A DNA stretch of 57,980 nucleotides from UBA877 sp034436335 (lineage in GTDB: Bacteria > Chloroflexota > Anaerolineae > Anaerolineales > Villigracilaceae): positions 1 through 57,980 of the forward strand of contig DAOTVO010000032.1 in the NCBI GenBank assembly GCA_034436335.1, read 5' to 3'. The notes below the pieces were generated by a model, which was not told where the DNA came from, ran no database searches, and saw only the letters and a program-made list of their open reading frames with translations. The translations under genes were made by a program, and so were the position numbers. Position 1 is the stretch's first letter, and every line of letters starts with the position of its first letter. Shown here piece after piece: positions 41,601 through 57,164 of the stretch.

Positions 41601-42617
41601 ATGTCTGATTTTTCGAGATCCGACCGGCAACCCGGACGCTGGCGCTGGCTGCCGGGGACGCTCATCAGCCTGGCGCTCATCGCCGCCTTGCTCTATTTCG
41701 TTGACCTGAAACGCTTTCTGGAAGCCTTCCGCACGGCCAACCTGTGGCTGTTGGGGGGCTTTTTCCTTGTCTCCCTGCTCTGGCTGACCGTGCGCGCCGT
41801 CGTCTGGCGCACGTTACTGCGCGGCCGCGCCGCTTACCTCGACACGTTCCTGACCTTGTGCGAGGGCTATCTGCTCAACAATGTCCTGCCCTTCCGGCTG
41901 GGGGAGGTGGGGCGTGCCTTCCTGCTGGGGCGCAAGGCCAGCCTCGGTTTCGTGGATGTCTTCTCGACCGTCATCGTCGAGCGCGTGGTGGATTTGGCCT
42001 TTTCGGCGGCCATCTTCCTGAGCGCCATTCCCTTCGTGGCCGGCGCGGCAGGGGCCGAAACCGCCGCCCTGACGGTCGCCGGGCTGATTATGCTGGGGCT
42101 GACGGCCCTCTACCTGCTGGCGCGCAATCAGCAGTCGGCGCTGGCGCTCTTTGACCGGCTCACCGCGCGGCGTCCGCGCTTACAGAATTTCAAGACATCG
42201 TTCCTCGCGCCGTTGTTTTCCGGGCTGGCGATTCTGACCGACGCCGGCCTTTTTCTGCGCTTTCTCTTTTGGATGACCCTCAACTGGCTGTTGGCTATCG
42301 GCCAGTTTTACCTGCTCATCCTGGCTTTCTTCCCGCAGGCGATGCCGCTCTGGTCGCTCTTCGGGCTGGGGGCGGTGGCTTTTGGCAACGCCATCCCTTC
42401 CATGCCGGGCGCAATCGGCACCTTCGAGGGGGCGCTGGCTGGGGCGTTGACCCTCCTTTCGGGGAACGAATCGGCGGCTCTGGCCGCGGCGCTCGCGGCG
42501 CACCTGGGCAATTATCTCGCCAGCGGGCTGATTGGCCTTTATGCTCTCTCCCGCGAAGGCGAGACGCTGATGGGCGTCTATCGGCAGTTACGGGAAAGAA
42601 AGAGCGAAGTGCAATGA
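41601..42617 (+). CDS. UPF0104 / LPG-synthase-like membrane protein
   Basis: 338 residues with about eight transmembrane helices. The pattern GYLLNNVLPFRLGEVGRAFLLGRKASLGFVDVFSTVIVERVVDLAF and later PSMPGAIGTFEGALAGALTLL matches the flippase-like UPF0104 (YbhN/AglD) family related to the membrane half of lysylphosphatidylglycerol synthase. Members often sit near glycosyltransferase or sugar-nucleotide genes, as here beside an epimerase, and may move lipid-linked substrates. No precise substrate can be given. Confidence 0.85.
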   Translation: MSDFSRSDRQPGRWRWLPGTLISLALIAALLYFVDLKRFLEAFRTANLWLLGGFFLVSLLWLTVRAVVWRTLLRGRAAYLDTFLTLCEGYLLNNVLPFRLGEVGRAFLLGRKASLGFVDVFSTVIVERVVDLAFSAAIFLSAIPFVAGAAGAETAALTVAGLIMLGLTALYLLARNQQSALALFDRLTARRPRLQNFKTSFLAPLFSGLAILTDAGLFLRFLFWMTLNWLLAIGQFYLLILAFFPQAMPLWSLFGLGAVAFGNAIPSMPGAIGTFEGALAGALTLLSGNESAALAAALAAHLGNYLASGLIGLYALSREGETLMGVYRQLRERKSEVQ

Positions 42618-42633
42618 CTTCGCGGGCTGAAGC

Positions 42634-42754
42634 GGTGGTTTTGATACGCCCGAAGAGCACGGGCGACTCAACCACCAGGAGCATGAAACTCATCATAATA
42701 GAACCGGTGGTTGAGTAGACGGCGGTGTTCTTCCGCCCTCGTATCGAAACCACC
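42634..42754. repeat. Nested inverted repeat between the UPF0104 gene and the epimerase
   Basis: Outer arms GGTGGTTTTGATACG (42634-42648) and CGTATCGAAACCACC (42740-42754); inner arms ACTCAACCACC (42666-42676) and GGTGGTTGAGT (42706-42716). GGTGGTT appears in both, so all four arms are related. It fills the gap of about 150 bases. Confidence 0.85.
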
Positions 42755-42771
42755 TTTGGCAAGGAGCATTT

Positions 42772-43797
42772 ATGTCCAAAAATTACTTCATCACCGGCGG
42801 GGCCGGGTTCATCGGCTCGAATTATGTTCATCGCCTGCTCCAGCGCGGCGAGAAGGTGACCATTTACGATAATCTCTCCCGCGCCGGAGCGGCGCGCAAC
42901 CTCGACTGGCTGCGCGTCGAATTCGGTCAGGACGCCTTCCGCCTCGTCGTCGGGGATGTACGCGATGCCGCCCTGTTGACCGAATCCAGCCGCCAGGCGG
43001 ACGTGATTGTCCACCTGGCCGCGCAGGTGGCGGTGACGACCTCCGTCACGCGGCCGCGCGAAGACTTCGAAATCAACGCCCTCGGCACGTTCAACGTGGT
43101 CGAGGCGGCGCGGCTCAACGAGCGCCGTCCCCTCCTTCTCTACGCTTCCACAAACAAGGTCTATGGCGGCATGGAGGATGTCGAAGTCGTCGAACGCGCC
43201 AGCCGTTGGGAGTATAAAAACCTGCCCTTCGGCTGTCCCGAAACCCAGCCGCTCGATTTTCACTCACCGTATGGCTGTTCCAAAGGGACCGGCGACCAAT
43301 ATGTGCGCGATTATGCCCGCATCTATGGCCTGCGCTCGGTCGTCTTCCGGCAGTCTTGCATTTATGGGCCGCGTCAGTTCGGCATCGAAGACCAGGGCTG
43401 GGTGGCCTGGATGGTCATCGCTGCCCTCACCGGACGGCAGATTACCATCTACGGTGACGGCAAACAAATCCGCGATGTTCTCTTCGTGGAGGACTTGCTG
43501 GATGTCTATGACGCGGCCATCGAGCGTATTGATGTTGCGGCCGGGCAGGTCTACAACATCGGCGGCGGACCGGCGAACACGATCGCCGTTTGGAGCGAGT
43601 TCGGCCCGCTCCTGGAAAAACTGCTCGGCAAGCCCATTCCTGTGGCGCGTGGCGACTGGCGTCCAGGCGACCAGCGCGTCTTTGTGGCCGATATCCGCAA
43701 GGCCGAGCGCGACCTGGGCTGGAAGCCGAAGGTGGGGGCAGAGGAAGGGGCGGCGAGGCTGTTCGAGTGGGTGAAGGCCAATCAATCCTTGTTTTGA
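42772..43797 (+). CDS. NAD-dependent sugar epimerase (CDP-paratose 2-epimerase-like)
   Basis: 341 residues. NAD motif TGGAGFIGSNYVHRLL at the N-terminus, catalytic YGCSK (about residues 164-168) and NKVYGGMEDVEVVERASRWEY, followed by GKQIRDVLFVEDLLDVYDAAI. The KVYG with a following RWEY segment and the RDVLFVEDLLD pattern resemble CDP-paratose/tyvelose 2-epimerases more than GalE. It would modify a nucleotide sugar used in surface polysaccharide. Start follows AAGGAG. Exact substrate is uncertain. Confidence 0.8.
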   Translation: MSKNYFITGGAGFIGSNYVHRLLQRGEKVTIYDNLSRAGAARNLDWLRVEFGQDAFRLVVGDVRDAALLTESSRQADVIVHLAAQVAVTTSVTRPREDFEINALGTFNVVEAARLNERRPLLLYASTNKVYGGMEDVEVVERASRWEYKNLPFGCPETQPLDFHSPYGCSKGTGDQYVRDYARIYGLRSVVFRQSCIYGPRQFGIEDQGWVAWMVIAALTGRQITIYGDGKQIRDVLFVEDLLDVYDAAIERIDVAAGQVYNIGGGPANTIAVWSEFGPLLEKLLGKPIPVARGDWRPGDQRVFVADIRKAERDLGWKPKVGAEEGAARLFEWVKANQSLF

Positions 43798-43802
43798 CGC
43801 CA

Positions 43803-43837
43803 AAAACGGGCGGTCTGACGACTGCCCGTTTTGTTTT
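43803..43837. terminator. Bidirectional terminator between epimerase and dnaE
   Basis: AAAACGGGC pairs with GCCCGTTTT, 12-base loop, with T-rich sequence after the stem on the plus strand and AAAAAC mirrored on the other. It lies in the 64-base gap between convergent genes. Confidence 0.85.
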
Positions 43838-43861
43838 ATGCAGGGTATTTTCTCCGCTGGC

Positions 43862-46800
43862 CTACTGATACAGAATCGGCTCGAGGCGCAGGTTTTCCTC
43901 GCCGGCCAGGTCTTTCACCTTGCGCAGCAATTCGTCACAGATGCGTGTGCTGTCGTTGGGGAAGTCAATCAGGTAGCCCTTGCCGTCCTCGAAGATGTGG
44001 AACTGGAAGCGGTCCTTGCCGGGGTAGGAGATGAACAGGCCGTGCAGGCGCTGGATGCGGCGGATGTCGCGCTCCGCGTCGCCGCTCGGACGCAGCACCA
44101 CCGTCGCCATCTGCGGGGCGCGTTCCTCGCCCGGCGCGGGGGCGGCAGGCGGCGTCTTGAGCGTCGGGACGACAGCCGCGACCGGCGGCGTTTCTGGCAA
44201 ACCTGCCGCTTCCTTGCTCACTGACAACTGCTCACCGATAACTAACGGCTGTCCACTGACGACTGACGGCTGTTCATCGAAGACCGCCGCGGGCAAGTCG
44301 GCCTCGTGCAGGATCAGGTCGGGGATGTCGAACTCTGCCCCGGCGGCGGAGAAGTCGGAAGAATGGCCGTAGGGTTCGAGGTACTTTTCCCAGTCGGGCG
44401 GGTCTTCGGGAGGGGGCGGTTCGGCGGGATGGGCGCGCGGCGCGGCATTGTTCCCGCGTGAAGGGGCTTTCGGGTAGGCCGGGCGGGACTCGCTCACTTG
44501 CCGGGGCGGGACGGCGGCCGGTTTGACGGGGGCCGGCGCGGGGTCCGGCGGCGGAGCGGCTGGCCGGAGCGGTATCTGCGCCGGTCCTTCGGCCTTGCTC
44601 TGGGCGGGTTCGGTTAGTTTGATTTGCGTGCGGATGTTGTCCACCAGCACTTTGGCGGGGGTGGAGCGGGCGTCCACTTTGCCTTCGGCCACAATCACGC
44701 CGCCGATTTCCAGGGCAAACTGGTACTGTTCCCAGACGCGCGGGAAGAGGACGAGTTCGATGACGCCGGTCAGGTCTTCGAGTGTCACCCAGGCCATCAT
44801 CTTGCCGGTTTTGGTCTGGTGCGGGCGGATGCCGGTGACCATGCCGGCGACGCGGGTCTTTTCTTCGTGGGCGGCTTCGCTGAGGGTGCCGGCATCGTGG
44901 GTGACGACGCGGCGGATTTCGTTCAGGTAGGGGGTGAGGGGATGTTCGGAGACGTACATCCCCATCAGTTCGCGCTCCCAGTTGAGTTTTTCGCGGCGGT
45001 CGGCTTCGGGGACGACCGGCAGGCGGATGGTTTCGACGACGCCGGTGTGCGTGCCGAAGAGCGACATCTGCCCGGCCTGTTCGGCGCGGAAGTGGGAGGC
45101 GCTGACGGCGACAATCTGGTCGAGGCCTTCGAGCATGGCGGCGCGCGGGCCGAGTTTGTCGAGCGCGCCGACTTTAATGAGGCATTCGAGGGCGCGCTTG
45201 CCCACCGCGCGCAGGTCGACGCGGGCGGCGAAGTCGTTCAGGTCGCGGAAGGGGCCGCCTTTGGCGCGGGCGGCGGTGATGAGTTCTACGGCGGCCTGGC
45301 CGACGTTTTTGACCGCGCCCAGCCCGAAGCGGATTTTGGCTTTGCCCTCCTGCTCTTCGATGCGGAAGTCCCAGTCGCTGGCGTTGATGTCGGGCGGGAG
45401 AACGTCCACGCCCATCTGGCGGGCGTCGTTGACGTAGAGGGCGACCTTTTCCGTCTCGTGTTTGGAGACGGTCAGAAGGGCGGTCATATATTCGGCGGGG
45501 TAGTGGCGCTTGAGGAAGCCGGTCTGGACGGCGAGGAAGCCGTAGTCGGCGGCGTGGGATTTGTTGAACCCGTAGCGGGCGAATTCCTCCCAGTCGGCGA
45601 AGATGGCTTCGGCGGTTTCGCGCGGGATGCCGTTCTTGACCGCGCCCTCGACAAACTTGAGGTGATGTTTCTCGATTTCTTCTTTTTTCTTCTTCGAGAT
45701 GGCTTTACGCAGGTCGTCAGACTGCGAGGGGCTGTACCCCGCCAGTTCGACGGCGGCGCGCATGATTTGTTCCTGGTAGATGGGGATGCCGTAGGTGTCG
45801 CCGAAAATCGGTTCGAGGGCCGGGTGACGGTACTCGGCCTGGGCTTCGCCGTGCATGCGGCTGATGTAGTCGGGGATGAAGTCCATCGGGCCGGGGCGGA
45901 AAAGCGCCACCATGGCGATGACATGCTCCAGCGAGGTGGGTTTCATCTGCACGAGCCAGCGGGTCATGCCCGTGCCTTCCAATTGGAAGACGCCCAGGGT
46001 GTTGCCGTTGCCGAGGAATTTGTAGGTTTCGGGGTCGTCGGTGGGGATGTTGTTGAGGTTGTATTCGATGCCGTGCCGCTCTTTGATGAGGGCGCAGGCT
46101 CTTTGCATGACGGTCAGTGTCGCCAGGCCGAGGAAGTCCACCTTGAGCATTTTGAGTTTTTCGAGGATGCCCATTTCGAACTGGGTGATGGTCTTGATGG
46201 GCGTCTCTTCAGACTCGTTGGTGGGGCGCGCCAGCGGCAGGTATTCGATGATGGGCTTGTCGGAGATCACCACACCGGCGGCGTGCGTGCCGGCGCTGCG
46301 CACCACGCCTTCCATCCTCGCGGCGGTGTCGATGAGTTCGCGCAGATGCGGCTCGCTCTGGTAGGCGGCTTTCAGGTCTGGTACCTGTTCGAGGGCTTCG
46401 GGAAGCGTGACCGGTTTACCGGGGATGTTGGGGACCATCTTGGCAATGCGGTCCACTTCGGGCAGGGGAATGTCCATGACGCGGCCGACATCCCGCAGGG
46501 CGGCGCGTGCGCCCATGGTGCCAAAGGTGATGATTTGCGCCACTTTGTCCTGCCCGTATTTCTGGACGGCGTATTCAAGCATTTCGGCGCGGCGGTCGTC
46601 CTGGAAGTCGAGGTCAATATCGGGCATGGATACCCGGTCGGGGTTGAGGAAGCGCTCGAAGAGCAGGTGATGCTGGAGGGGGTCAATCAGCGTGATGAAG
46701 AGGGTGTAGGCGACGATCGAACCGGCGCCGGAGCCGCGCGTGTTGTACCAGATGCCGCGCTCGCGGGCGTGGCGGCATAGGTCCCAGACGATGAGGAAGT

Positions 46801-47809
46801 AAGAGTCGAAGCCCATGCGGTGGATGACGCTCAGTTCGTAGTCGAGGCGGGCCTGGACCGGTTCGCTGTCAGCGCGTTCGCCGTAGCGGCGGCGTGCTCC
46901 TTCCTGGCACAGGCGGCGCAGATAGGTCTCGTCGGTGTAGCCTTCCGGCACGTCGAATTGGGGCAGGCGGTATTTGTCGGCGCTCAGGTTGACGTTGCAG
47001 CGTTCGGCGATGAGCAGGGTGTTGGAAAGCGCGCCGGGGATTTCGCCGAAGAGGGCGGCCATTTCCTGGGGGGAGCGCAGGGAGAAGGCTTCCGGTTCGT
47101 AGCGCATCCGGTCGGGGTCGGAGAGCCGTTTGCCGGTCTGGACGGCGAGCAGGATGTCCTGCAAACGCCAGTCTTCGCGGTCAACGTAGTGAACGTCGTT
47201 GGTGGCAACGAAGCGGGCGTTGTAGCGCGGGGCCAGTTCCACCAGTTTGCGGTTGATTTCTGTCAGTTCGGGGATGTTGTGTTCCTGCAACTCGAAGAAA
47301 AAATTTTCCGGCCCGAAGACTTCGTAGTACCAATCGAGGCTCTGACGGGCTTTCTCCACCTGACCCTGTTCGAGCAGGCGCGGCACCTCAGCAGAAAGAC
47401 AGCCGGAGGTGCAAATCAGCCCTTCGGCGTGGCGGGCGAGAAAGTCTTTGTCAATGCGCGGGTAGTAATAAAAGCCTTCCGTCTGGGCGGCGGAGACAAT
47501 CTTGAGCAGGTTCTGGTAGCCGGTTTGGTTTTCGGCCAGCAGGAGCAGGTGGGTGGATTTCTTGTCCTCCTGCGGGTCGCGTTCTTTCATCGAGCGGGCG
47601 GCCAGGTAGGCTTCGACGCCGATGATGGGCTTGATGCCGGCCTCTTTGGCGCGCTCGTAGAACTCGATGACGCCGTACATCGCGCCGTGGTCGGTGATGG
47701 CGAGCGAGGTCATGCCCAATTCTTTGGCGCGGCTTATCAGCTTCTTGATGTTCGAGAAGCCATCGAGCAGGGAATATTCGGTGTGGACGTGGAGGTGGGT
47801 GAAGGACAT
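43862..47809 (-). CDS. dnaE: DNA polymerase III subunit alpha
   Basis: 1315 residues, about 140 more than usual DnaE. The N-terminal PHP domain starts HLHVHTEYSLLDGF. The catalytic palm has NTRGSGAGSIVAYTL and the PDIDLDFQDDRR motif with the catalytic aspartates. An HhH and OB-fold follow (RVAGMVTGIRPHQTKTGKMMAWVTLEDLTG). The extra length is a Pro/Ala-rich linker of about 180 residues (near 44060-44600) before a C-terminal domain resembling DnaE tails (ERDIRRIQRLHGLFISYPG). Part of that linker is a low-complexity repeat. It is the main replicative polymerase. Confidence 0.96.
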   Translation of the reverse strand: MSFTHLHVHTEYSLLDGFSNIKKLISRAKELGMTSLAITDHGAMYGVIEFYERAKEAGIKPIIGVEAYLAARSMKERDPQEDKKSTHLLLLAENQTGYQNLLKIVSAAQTEGFYYYPRIDKDFLARHAEGLICTSGCLSAEVPRLLEQGQVEKARQSLDWYYEVFGPENFFFELQEHNIPELTEINRKLVELAPRYNARFVATNDVHYVDREDWRLQDILLAVQTGKRLSDPDRMRYEPEAFSLRSPQEMAALFGEIPGALSNTLLIAERCNVNLSADKYRLPQFDVPEGYTDETYLRRLCQEGARRRYGERADSEPVQARLDYELSVIHRMGFDSYFLIVWDLCRHARERGIWYNTRGSGAGSIVAYTLFITLIDPLQHHLLFERFLNPDRVSMPDIDLDFQDDRRAEMLEYAVQKYGQDKVAQIITFGTMGARAALRDVGRVMDIPLPEVDRIAKMVPNIPGKPVTLPEALEQVPDLKAAYQSEPHLRELIDTAARMEGVVRSAGTHAAGVVISDKPIIEYLPLARPTNESEETPIKTITQFEMGILEKLKMLKVDFLGLATLTVMQRACALIKERHGIEYNLNNIPTDDPETYKFLGNGNTLGVFQLEGTGMTRWLVQMKPTSLEHVIAMVALFRPGPMDFIPDYISRMHGEAQAEYRHPALEPIFGDTYGIPIYQEQIMRAAVELAGYSPSQSDDLRKAISKKKKEEIEKHHLKFVEGAVKNGIPRETAEAIFADWEEFARYGFNKSHAADYGFLAVQTGFLKRHYPAEYMTALLTVSKHETEKVALYVNDARQMGVDVLPPDINASDWDFRIEEQEGKAKIRFGLGAVKNVGQAAVELITAARAKGGPFRDLNDFAARVDLRAVGKRALECLIKVGALDKLGPRAAMLEGLDQIVAVSASHFRAEQAGQMSLFGTHTGVVETIRLPVVPEADRREKLNWERELMGMYVSEHPLTPYLNEIRRVVTHDAGTLSEAAHEEKTRVAGMVTGIRPHQTKTGKMMAWVTLEDLTGVIELVLFPRVWEQYQFALEIGGVIVAEGKVDARSTPAKVLVDNIRTQIKLTEPAQSKAEGPAQIPLRPAAPPPDPAPAPVKPAAVPPRQVSESRPAYPKAPSRGNNAAPRAHPAEPPPPEDPPDWEKYLEPYGHSSDFSAAGAEFDIPDLILHEADLPAAVFDEQPSVVSGQPLVIGEQLSVSKEAAGLPETPPVAAVVPTLKTPPAAPAPGEERAPQMATVVLRPSGDAERDIRRIQRLHGLFISYPGKDRFQFHIFEDGKGYLIDFPNDSTRICDELLRKVKDLAGEENLRLEPILYQ
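44213..44276. repeat. Low-complexity CAGT/ACTG repeat inside dnaE linker
   Basis: Plus-strand CTCACTGACAACTGCTCACC and CCACTGACGACTGACGG are repeats of ACTGAC/ACTG units. Read on the coding strand it gives QPSVVSGQPLVIGEQLSVS, in frame. Confidence 0.75.
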
Positions 47810-47817
47810 TAAAGGTT

Positions 47818-47855
47818 AGCGGTCGAAAGGTCGGCAGGTTGAAAGGTTGAGGCGG
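47818..47855. repeat. GGTCGAAAGGTT-type low-complexity repeat upstream of dnaE
   Basis: GGTCGAAAGGTCGGCAGG then TTGAAAGGTTGAGG; several GAAAGGT units in the dnaE leader. Confidence 0.55.
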
Positions 47856-47865
47856 GGCAGAAATG

Positions 47866-47874
47866 ATTATAGCA
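47866..47874 (-). promoter_or_regulatory. Extended -10 promoter of dnaE
   Basis: Minus strand TGCTATAAT, 57 bases before the ATG, in the AT-rich region shared with the divergent nitroreductase promoter. No good -35. Confidence 0.6.
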
Positions 47875-47904
47875 TGTATGTTTTGCTTAAAATTCGCCCC
47901 ACTG

Positions 47905-47913
47905 TGCTATGAT
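47905..47913 (+). promoter_or_regulatory. Extended -10 promoter of the nitroreductase gene
   Basis: TGCTATGAT 21 bases before the ATG; TTGCTT at 47883-47888 is a possible -35 with a long spacer of 19. Confidence 0.5.
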
Positions 47914-47934
47914 TCGGTCGGAGAGGAGACCGCT

Positions 47935-48699
47935 ATGGAACATAATTCTGTCATTGATACAATGCTGAACCATCGTTCGGTGCGCAAGTACAAGAAGGAC
48001 CAGCCCCCCGACGAGGTTGTGGAAACCATCGTCCGCGCCGGACAGCAGGCTCCCTTTGCCTCACAATTGTATAGCGTGCTTTTGTCGCGCAAGAAAAAGG
48101 CCCCTTTTGGCGCGCCGCTCTGGTTCACAATTTGTGTGGACCTCTACAAACTCGAACGTTTCATGAAGATACGCGGCTGGCAAGTGGTCACCAATGACCT
48201 GGACCTGCTCTTCTTTGGCATTCAGGACGCGGCATATATGGCGCAGAACATGGTGGTGGCGGGTGAAAGTCTGGGATTGTTCTCCTGTTTTCTAGGAGCC
48301 GCTTCGCACCTGGCCGGGTGCATTGCCAGAGAGTTCAAACTCCCGTCGCGCGTTTTCCCGCTCGTCCAGTTGGTGATGGGCTACCCGGCGGAGGAATTTC
48401 CGCCCCGTCCGCGCTGGCCGCTGTGGTTTACGCTCTTCGAGGACAGGTATCCTGAATTTACCGACGAGCAGGTGGCCGAGGCGATGAAAGTTATGGACGA
48501 TGGCTACCTGGCGCAGGGATATTACGTTGAGCAGAGGGCGAAAATCCGGCTGGAAGGAGGCCGGGAAGAGACCTATACCTACGATAATTACTCCTGGACC
48601 GAACACATCTCGCGAAAATGGGGACAGTGGTACAAGTCGCCGAAGAAATTGCTGGAGCAGTTGGAGAAGAGGGGCTTTCACTTCTTCAAGGAAAAGTAA
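47935..48699 (+). CDS. Nitroreductase family FMN oxidoreductase
   Basis: 254 residues from ATG 47935, set by GAGAGGAG upstream; the longer frame is within the promoter region. NHRSVRKYKKDQPPDEVVETIVRAGQQAP is the FMN-binding N-terminal motif of nitroreductases, and LVQLVMGYPAEEFPPRPRWPL is the C-terminal family motif. The closest resemblance is to NfrA/NfsA-like NADPH enzymes. Substrate unknown. It lies between the divergent dnaE and secA, with its own promoter. Confidence 0.87.
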   Translation: MEHNSVIDTMLNHRSVRKYKKDQPPDEVVETIVRAGQQAPFASQLYSVLLSRKKKAPFGAPLWFTICVDLYKLERFMKIRGWQVVTNDLDLLFFGIQDAAYMAQNMVVAGESLGLFSCFLGAASHLAGCIAREFKLPSRVFPLVQLVMGYPAEEFPPRPRWPLWFTLFEDRYPEFTDEQVAEAMKVMDDGYLAQGYYVEQRAKIRLEGGREETYTYDNYSWTEHISRKWGQWYKSPKKLLEQLEKRGFHFFKEK

Positions 48700-48745
48700 C
48701 GAATTTTTGCCGCGTTGCATTTCTTACCCGCCTCTAACAACCCCA

Positions 48746-48754
48746 TGCTATAAT
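48746..48754 (+). promoter_or_regulatory. Extended -10 promoter of secA
   Basis: TGCTATAAT 23 bases before the secA ATG. No recognisable -35; the core is identical to those of dnaE and rho. Confidence 0.6.
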
Positions 48755-48777
48755 CCCGCCCGAAAGGGAATTCCTTC

Positions 48778-52743
<3,966 letters not shown>

Positions 52744-52751
52744 GGACGATT

Positions 52752-53765
52752 ATGGATTTCTATCATTCCTTGCCGAAAGTGGATTTGCATCGCCATCTCG
52801 AAGGCTCCTTGCGCCTAAAGACGATGTTGGACATTGCCCGCATGCATGGCATCACCATCCCTTTCGGCACCGGGCCGCTGAGTTCGCTGGTGCAGGTGCA
52901 GGGGAATGACCCGTTCACGTACAAGAATTTTCTGGCCAAGTTCAACACCTTGCGCCTTTTCTATCGCTCGCCGGAAGTCATTTATCGCGTAACGCGCGAG
53001 GCCATCGAAGATGCCGCGCGGGACAACGTTCGCTATCTGGAATTGCGTTTTACGCCGGTGGCACTCAGCCGCGCCGAGCGTTTCCCGCTCCATGATGTGA
53101 TGGACTGGGTGTGCGACAGCGCCCGCAAAGCGGCGCAGGAGTTTAGCATCCAGGTGATGCTGATTGCTTCGGTCAACCGCCACGAGAGCGTGGAACTGGC
53201 CGAGCAGGTGGCCTGGCTGGCGGCGGAGCGGCGCGAGCGCGGCATCCTGGGTCTCGACCTGGCCGGCAATGAGGCCGAGTTCCCTGCCGAACCGTTTTTG
53301 GGCGTCTTCCGCGAGGCGAAACAATCTGGCCTGCATCTGACCATCCACGCCGGGGAATGGGGGGGAGCGGAAAACATTCGTATAGCGATTGAGACACTCG
53401 GAGCGGAACGCATCGGTCACGGCGTGCGTGTGCTGGAAGACCCGCAGATAGTGCGCCTGGCGCGTGAGCGCAAGGTTGCGTTTGAAGTGTGTGTGACCAG
53501 CAATTATCAATCGGGGGTGGTGAAAAACCTGGCCGACCATCCCTTGCTGCGCATGATTTCGGCCGGCCTGATTGTGACTCTGGCGACCGACGACCCCTCG
53601 ATTTCGCAAATTATGCTCTCCGACGAATACCGCCGCGCCTGCGAGGATTTGGGATTGCCCCTCGATGAGTTAAAGCAATGTGTGCTGGCGGCGGCAGAGG
53701 TTTCCTTCCTGCCGGCGACCGAGAAACGGAGCCTGGTCAGCGCCTTGCAGGTGGAATTGGGATGA
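52752..53765 (+). CDS. add: Adenosine deaminase
   Basis: 337 residues from ATG 52752, with GAGGA upstream and eight bases after the secA stop (the open frame starts at a TTG inside that gap). Metal and catalytic motifs: KVDLHRHLEGS (first two zinc His), HAGEWGGAENI (third His and catalytic Glu region), IGHGVRVL and ATDDPSIS (aspartates). It converts adenosine to inosine in the purine salvage path. Probably co-transcribed with secA. Some family members act on other adenine compounds, so substrate is likely but not proven. Confidence 0.93.
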   Translation: MDFYHSLPKVDLHRHLEGSLRLKTMLDIARMHGITIPFGTGPLSSLVQVQGNDPFTYKNFLAKFNTLRLFYRSPEVIYRVTREAIEDAARDNVRYLELRFTPVALSRAERFPLHDVMDWVCDSARKAAQEFSIQVMLIASVNRHESVELAEQVAWLAAERRERGILGLDLAGNEAEFPAEPFLGVFREAKQSGLHLTIHAGEWGGAENIRIAIETLGAERIGHGVRVLEDPQIVRLARERKVAFEVCVTSNYQSGVVKNLADHPLLRMISAGLIVTLATDDPSISQIMLSDEYRRACEDLGLPLDELKQCVLAAAEVSFLPATEKRSLVSALQVELG

Positions 53766-53837
53766 TGATTTTAGAGGCCGGCGGCTTGACGCTGGGCCTT
53801 TGAATATGCAAAGAATGCCAAAGGAGATTTTGTACGG

Positions 53838-56534
<2,697 letters not shown>

Positions 56535-56540
56535 CCCTCG

Positions 56541-56567
56541 AGGGCGGACATCGTCCGCCCTTTTTGT
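56541..56567 (+). terminator. Terminator of acnA
   Basis: Perfect nine-base stem AGGGCGGAC/GTCCGCCCT, loop ATC, T-run. Confidence 0.92.
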
Positions 56568-56706
56568 TACAGGAGTCGACTGGCAATTTCTGACCTGCAC
56601 ATCAATAGAACTTGCCTATTGGCAGAGCCTCAAAAAAAGCACCACGCCTGAGGGCCACTGTGGGGGGAGCGCCGAAATCCGCCCGCCGGGACGCGTCCCG
56701 CCGCAG

Positions 56707-56953
56707 CGCTGCGACCTGGGCGTGGTGTCCGAGATCGAAGCGGCGGCGGCCGGTCTCGGTTGCCCGGGGCGGCGGATGGTCTCCGGGGCGGGGCACGACG
56801 CCCAGATCCTGGCGCGCATCTGCCCGACGGCGATGATCTTCATCCCCAGCCGGGACGGGCTGAGCCACAGCCTGGCGAAATATCTCCGTCCCGCAGCCCG
56901 GGACGGTCGGGGCGAACGTGCTCCTACCCACCGCCCTGCGGCTGGCGGGGTAA
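56707..56953 (+). pseudogene. C-terminal remnant of an M20 hydantoinase/carbamoylase-type amidase
   Basis: One frame encodes GVVSEIEAAAAGLGCPG, MVSGAGHDAQILARICPTAM and IFIPSRDGLSHSLAKY, the metal-binding end of Zn-dependent amidases (AGHDA and PSRDG-SHS). A frameshift near 56880 then gives GANVLLPTALRLAG and TAA at 56951-56953, the true tail of the family. No N-terminal part or start remains. Confidence 0.85.
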
Positions 56954-57015
56954 AGGGTTGGAGACGGTTAGTTAACCGTCCGGAATGTCGGAAGCAAGTC
57001 TGGATAAGACACGAG

Positions 57016-57038
57016 ACCGGCCCTGAGCCGGTTTTGTG
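57016..57038 (+). terminator. Terminator-like hairpin after the amidase remnant
   Basis: ACCGGC/GCCGGT with a five-base loop, followed by TTTGTGTTT. Probably the old terminator of the lost gene. Confidence 0.6.
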
Positions 57039-57164
57039 TTTGGAATCAGTGTTCAACGGGTGGAGCATTGTTAGCCGATTGATAGGCAAAAAGGGGCGCT
57101 TTCCAGTATCTTTTCTCCGGGCAAGTGTTCTAATTTTTGTAACCACAAGGAGAGAAAGAATCCC

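Larger units (their letters stand above)
56568..57164. other. Gene-poor region with decayed amidase
   Basis: About 600 bases between acnA and the acyltransferase. It holds the M20 amidase fragment, a GACGGTTA/TAACCGTC palindrome at 56962-56979, a terminator-like hairpin at 57016-57038 and otherwise no recognisable feature. An open frame over 56722-57345 crosses the fragment and runs into the next gene and is not a gene. Confidence 0.7.

Noticed and set aside
44624..46780. 718-codon open frame antisense to dnaE
   Set aside because: It is a mirror of the dnaE reading frame caused by high GC at third positions; its residues (Gly/Val/Asp/Phe-rich) resemble no family and dnaE motifs are unmistakable.
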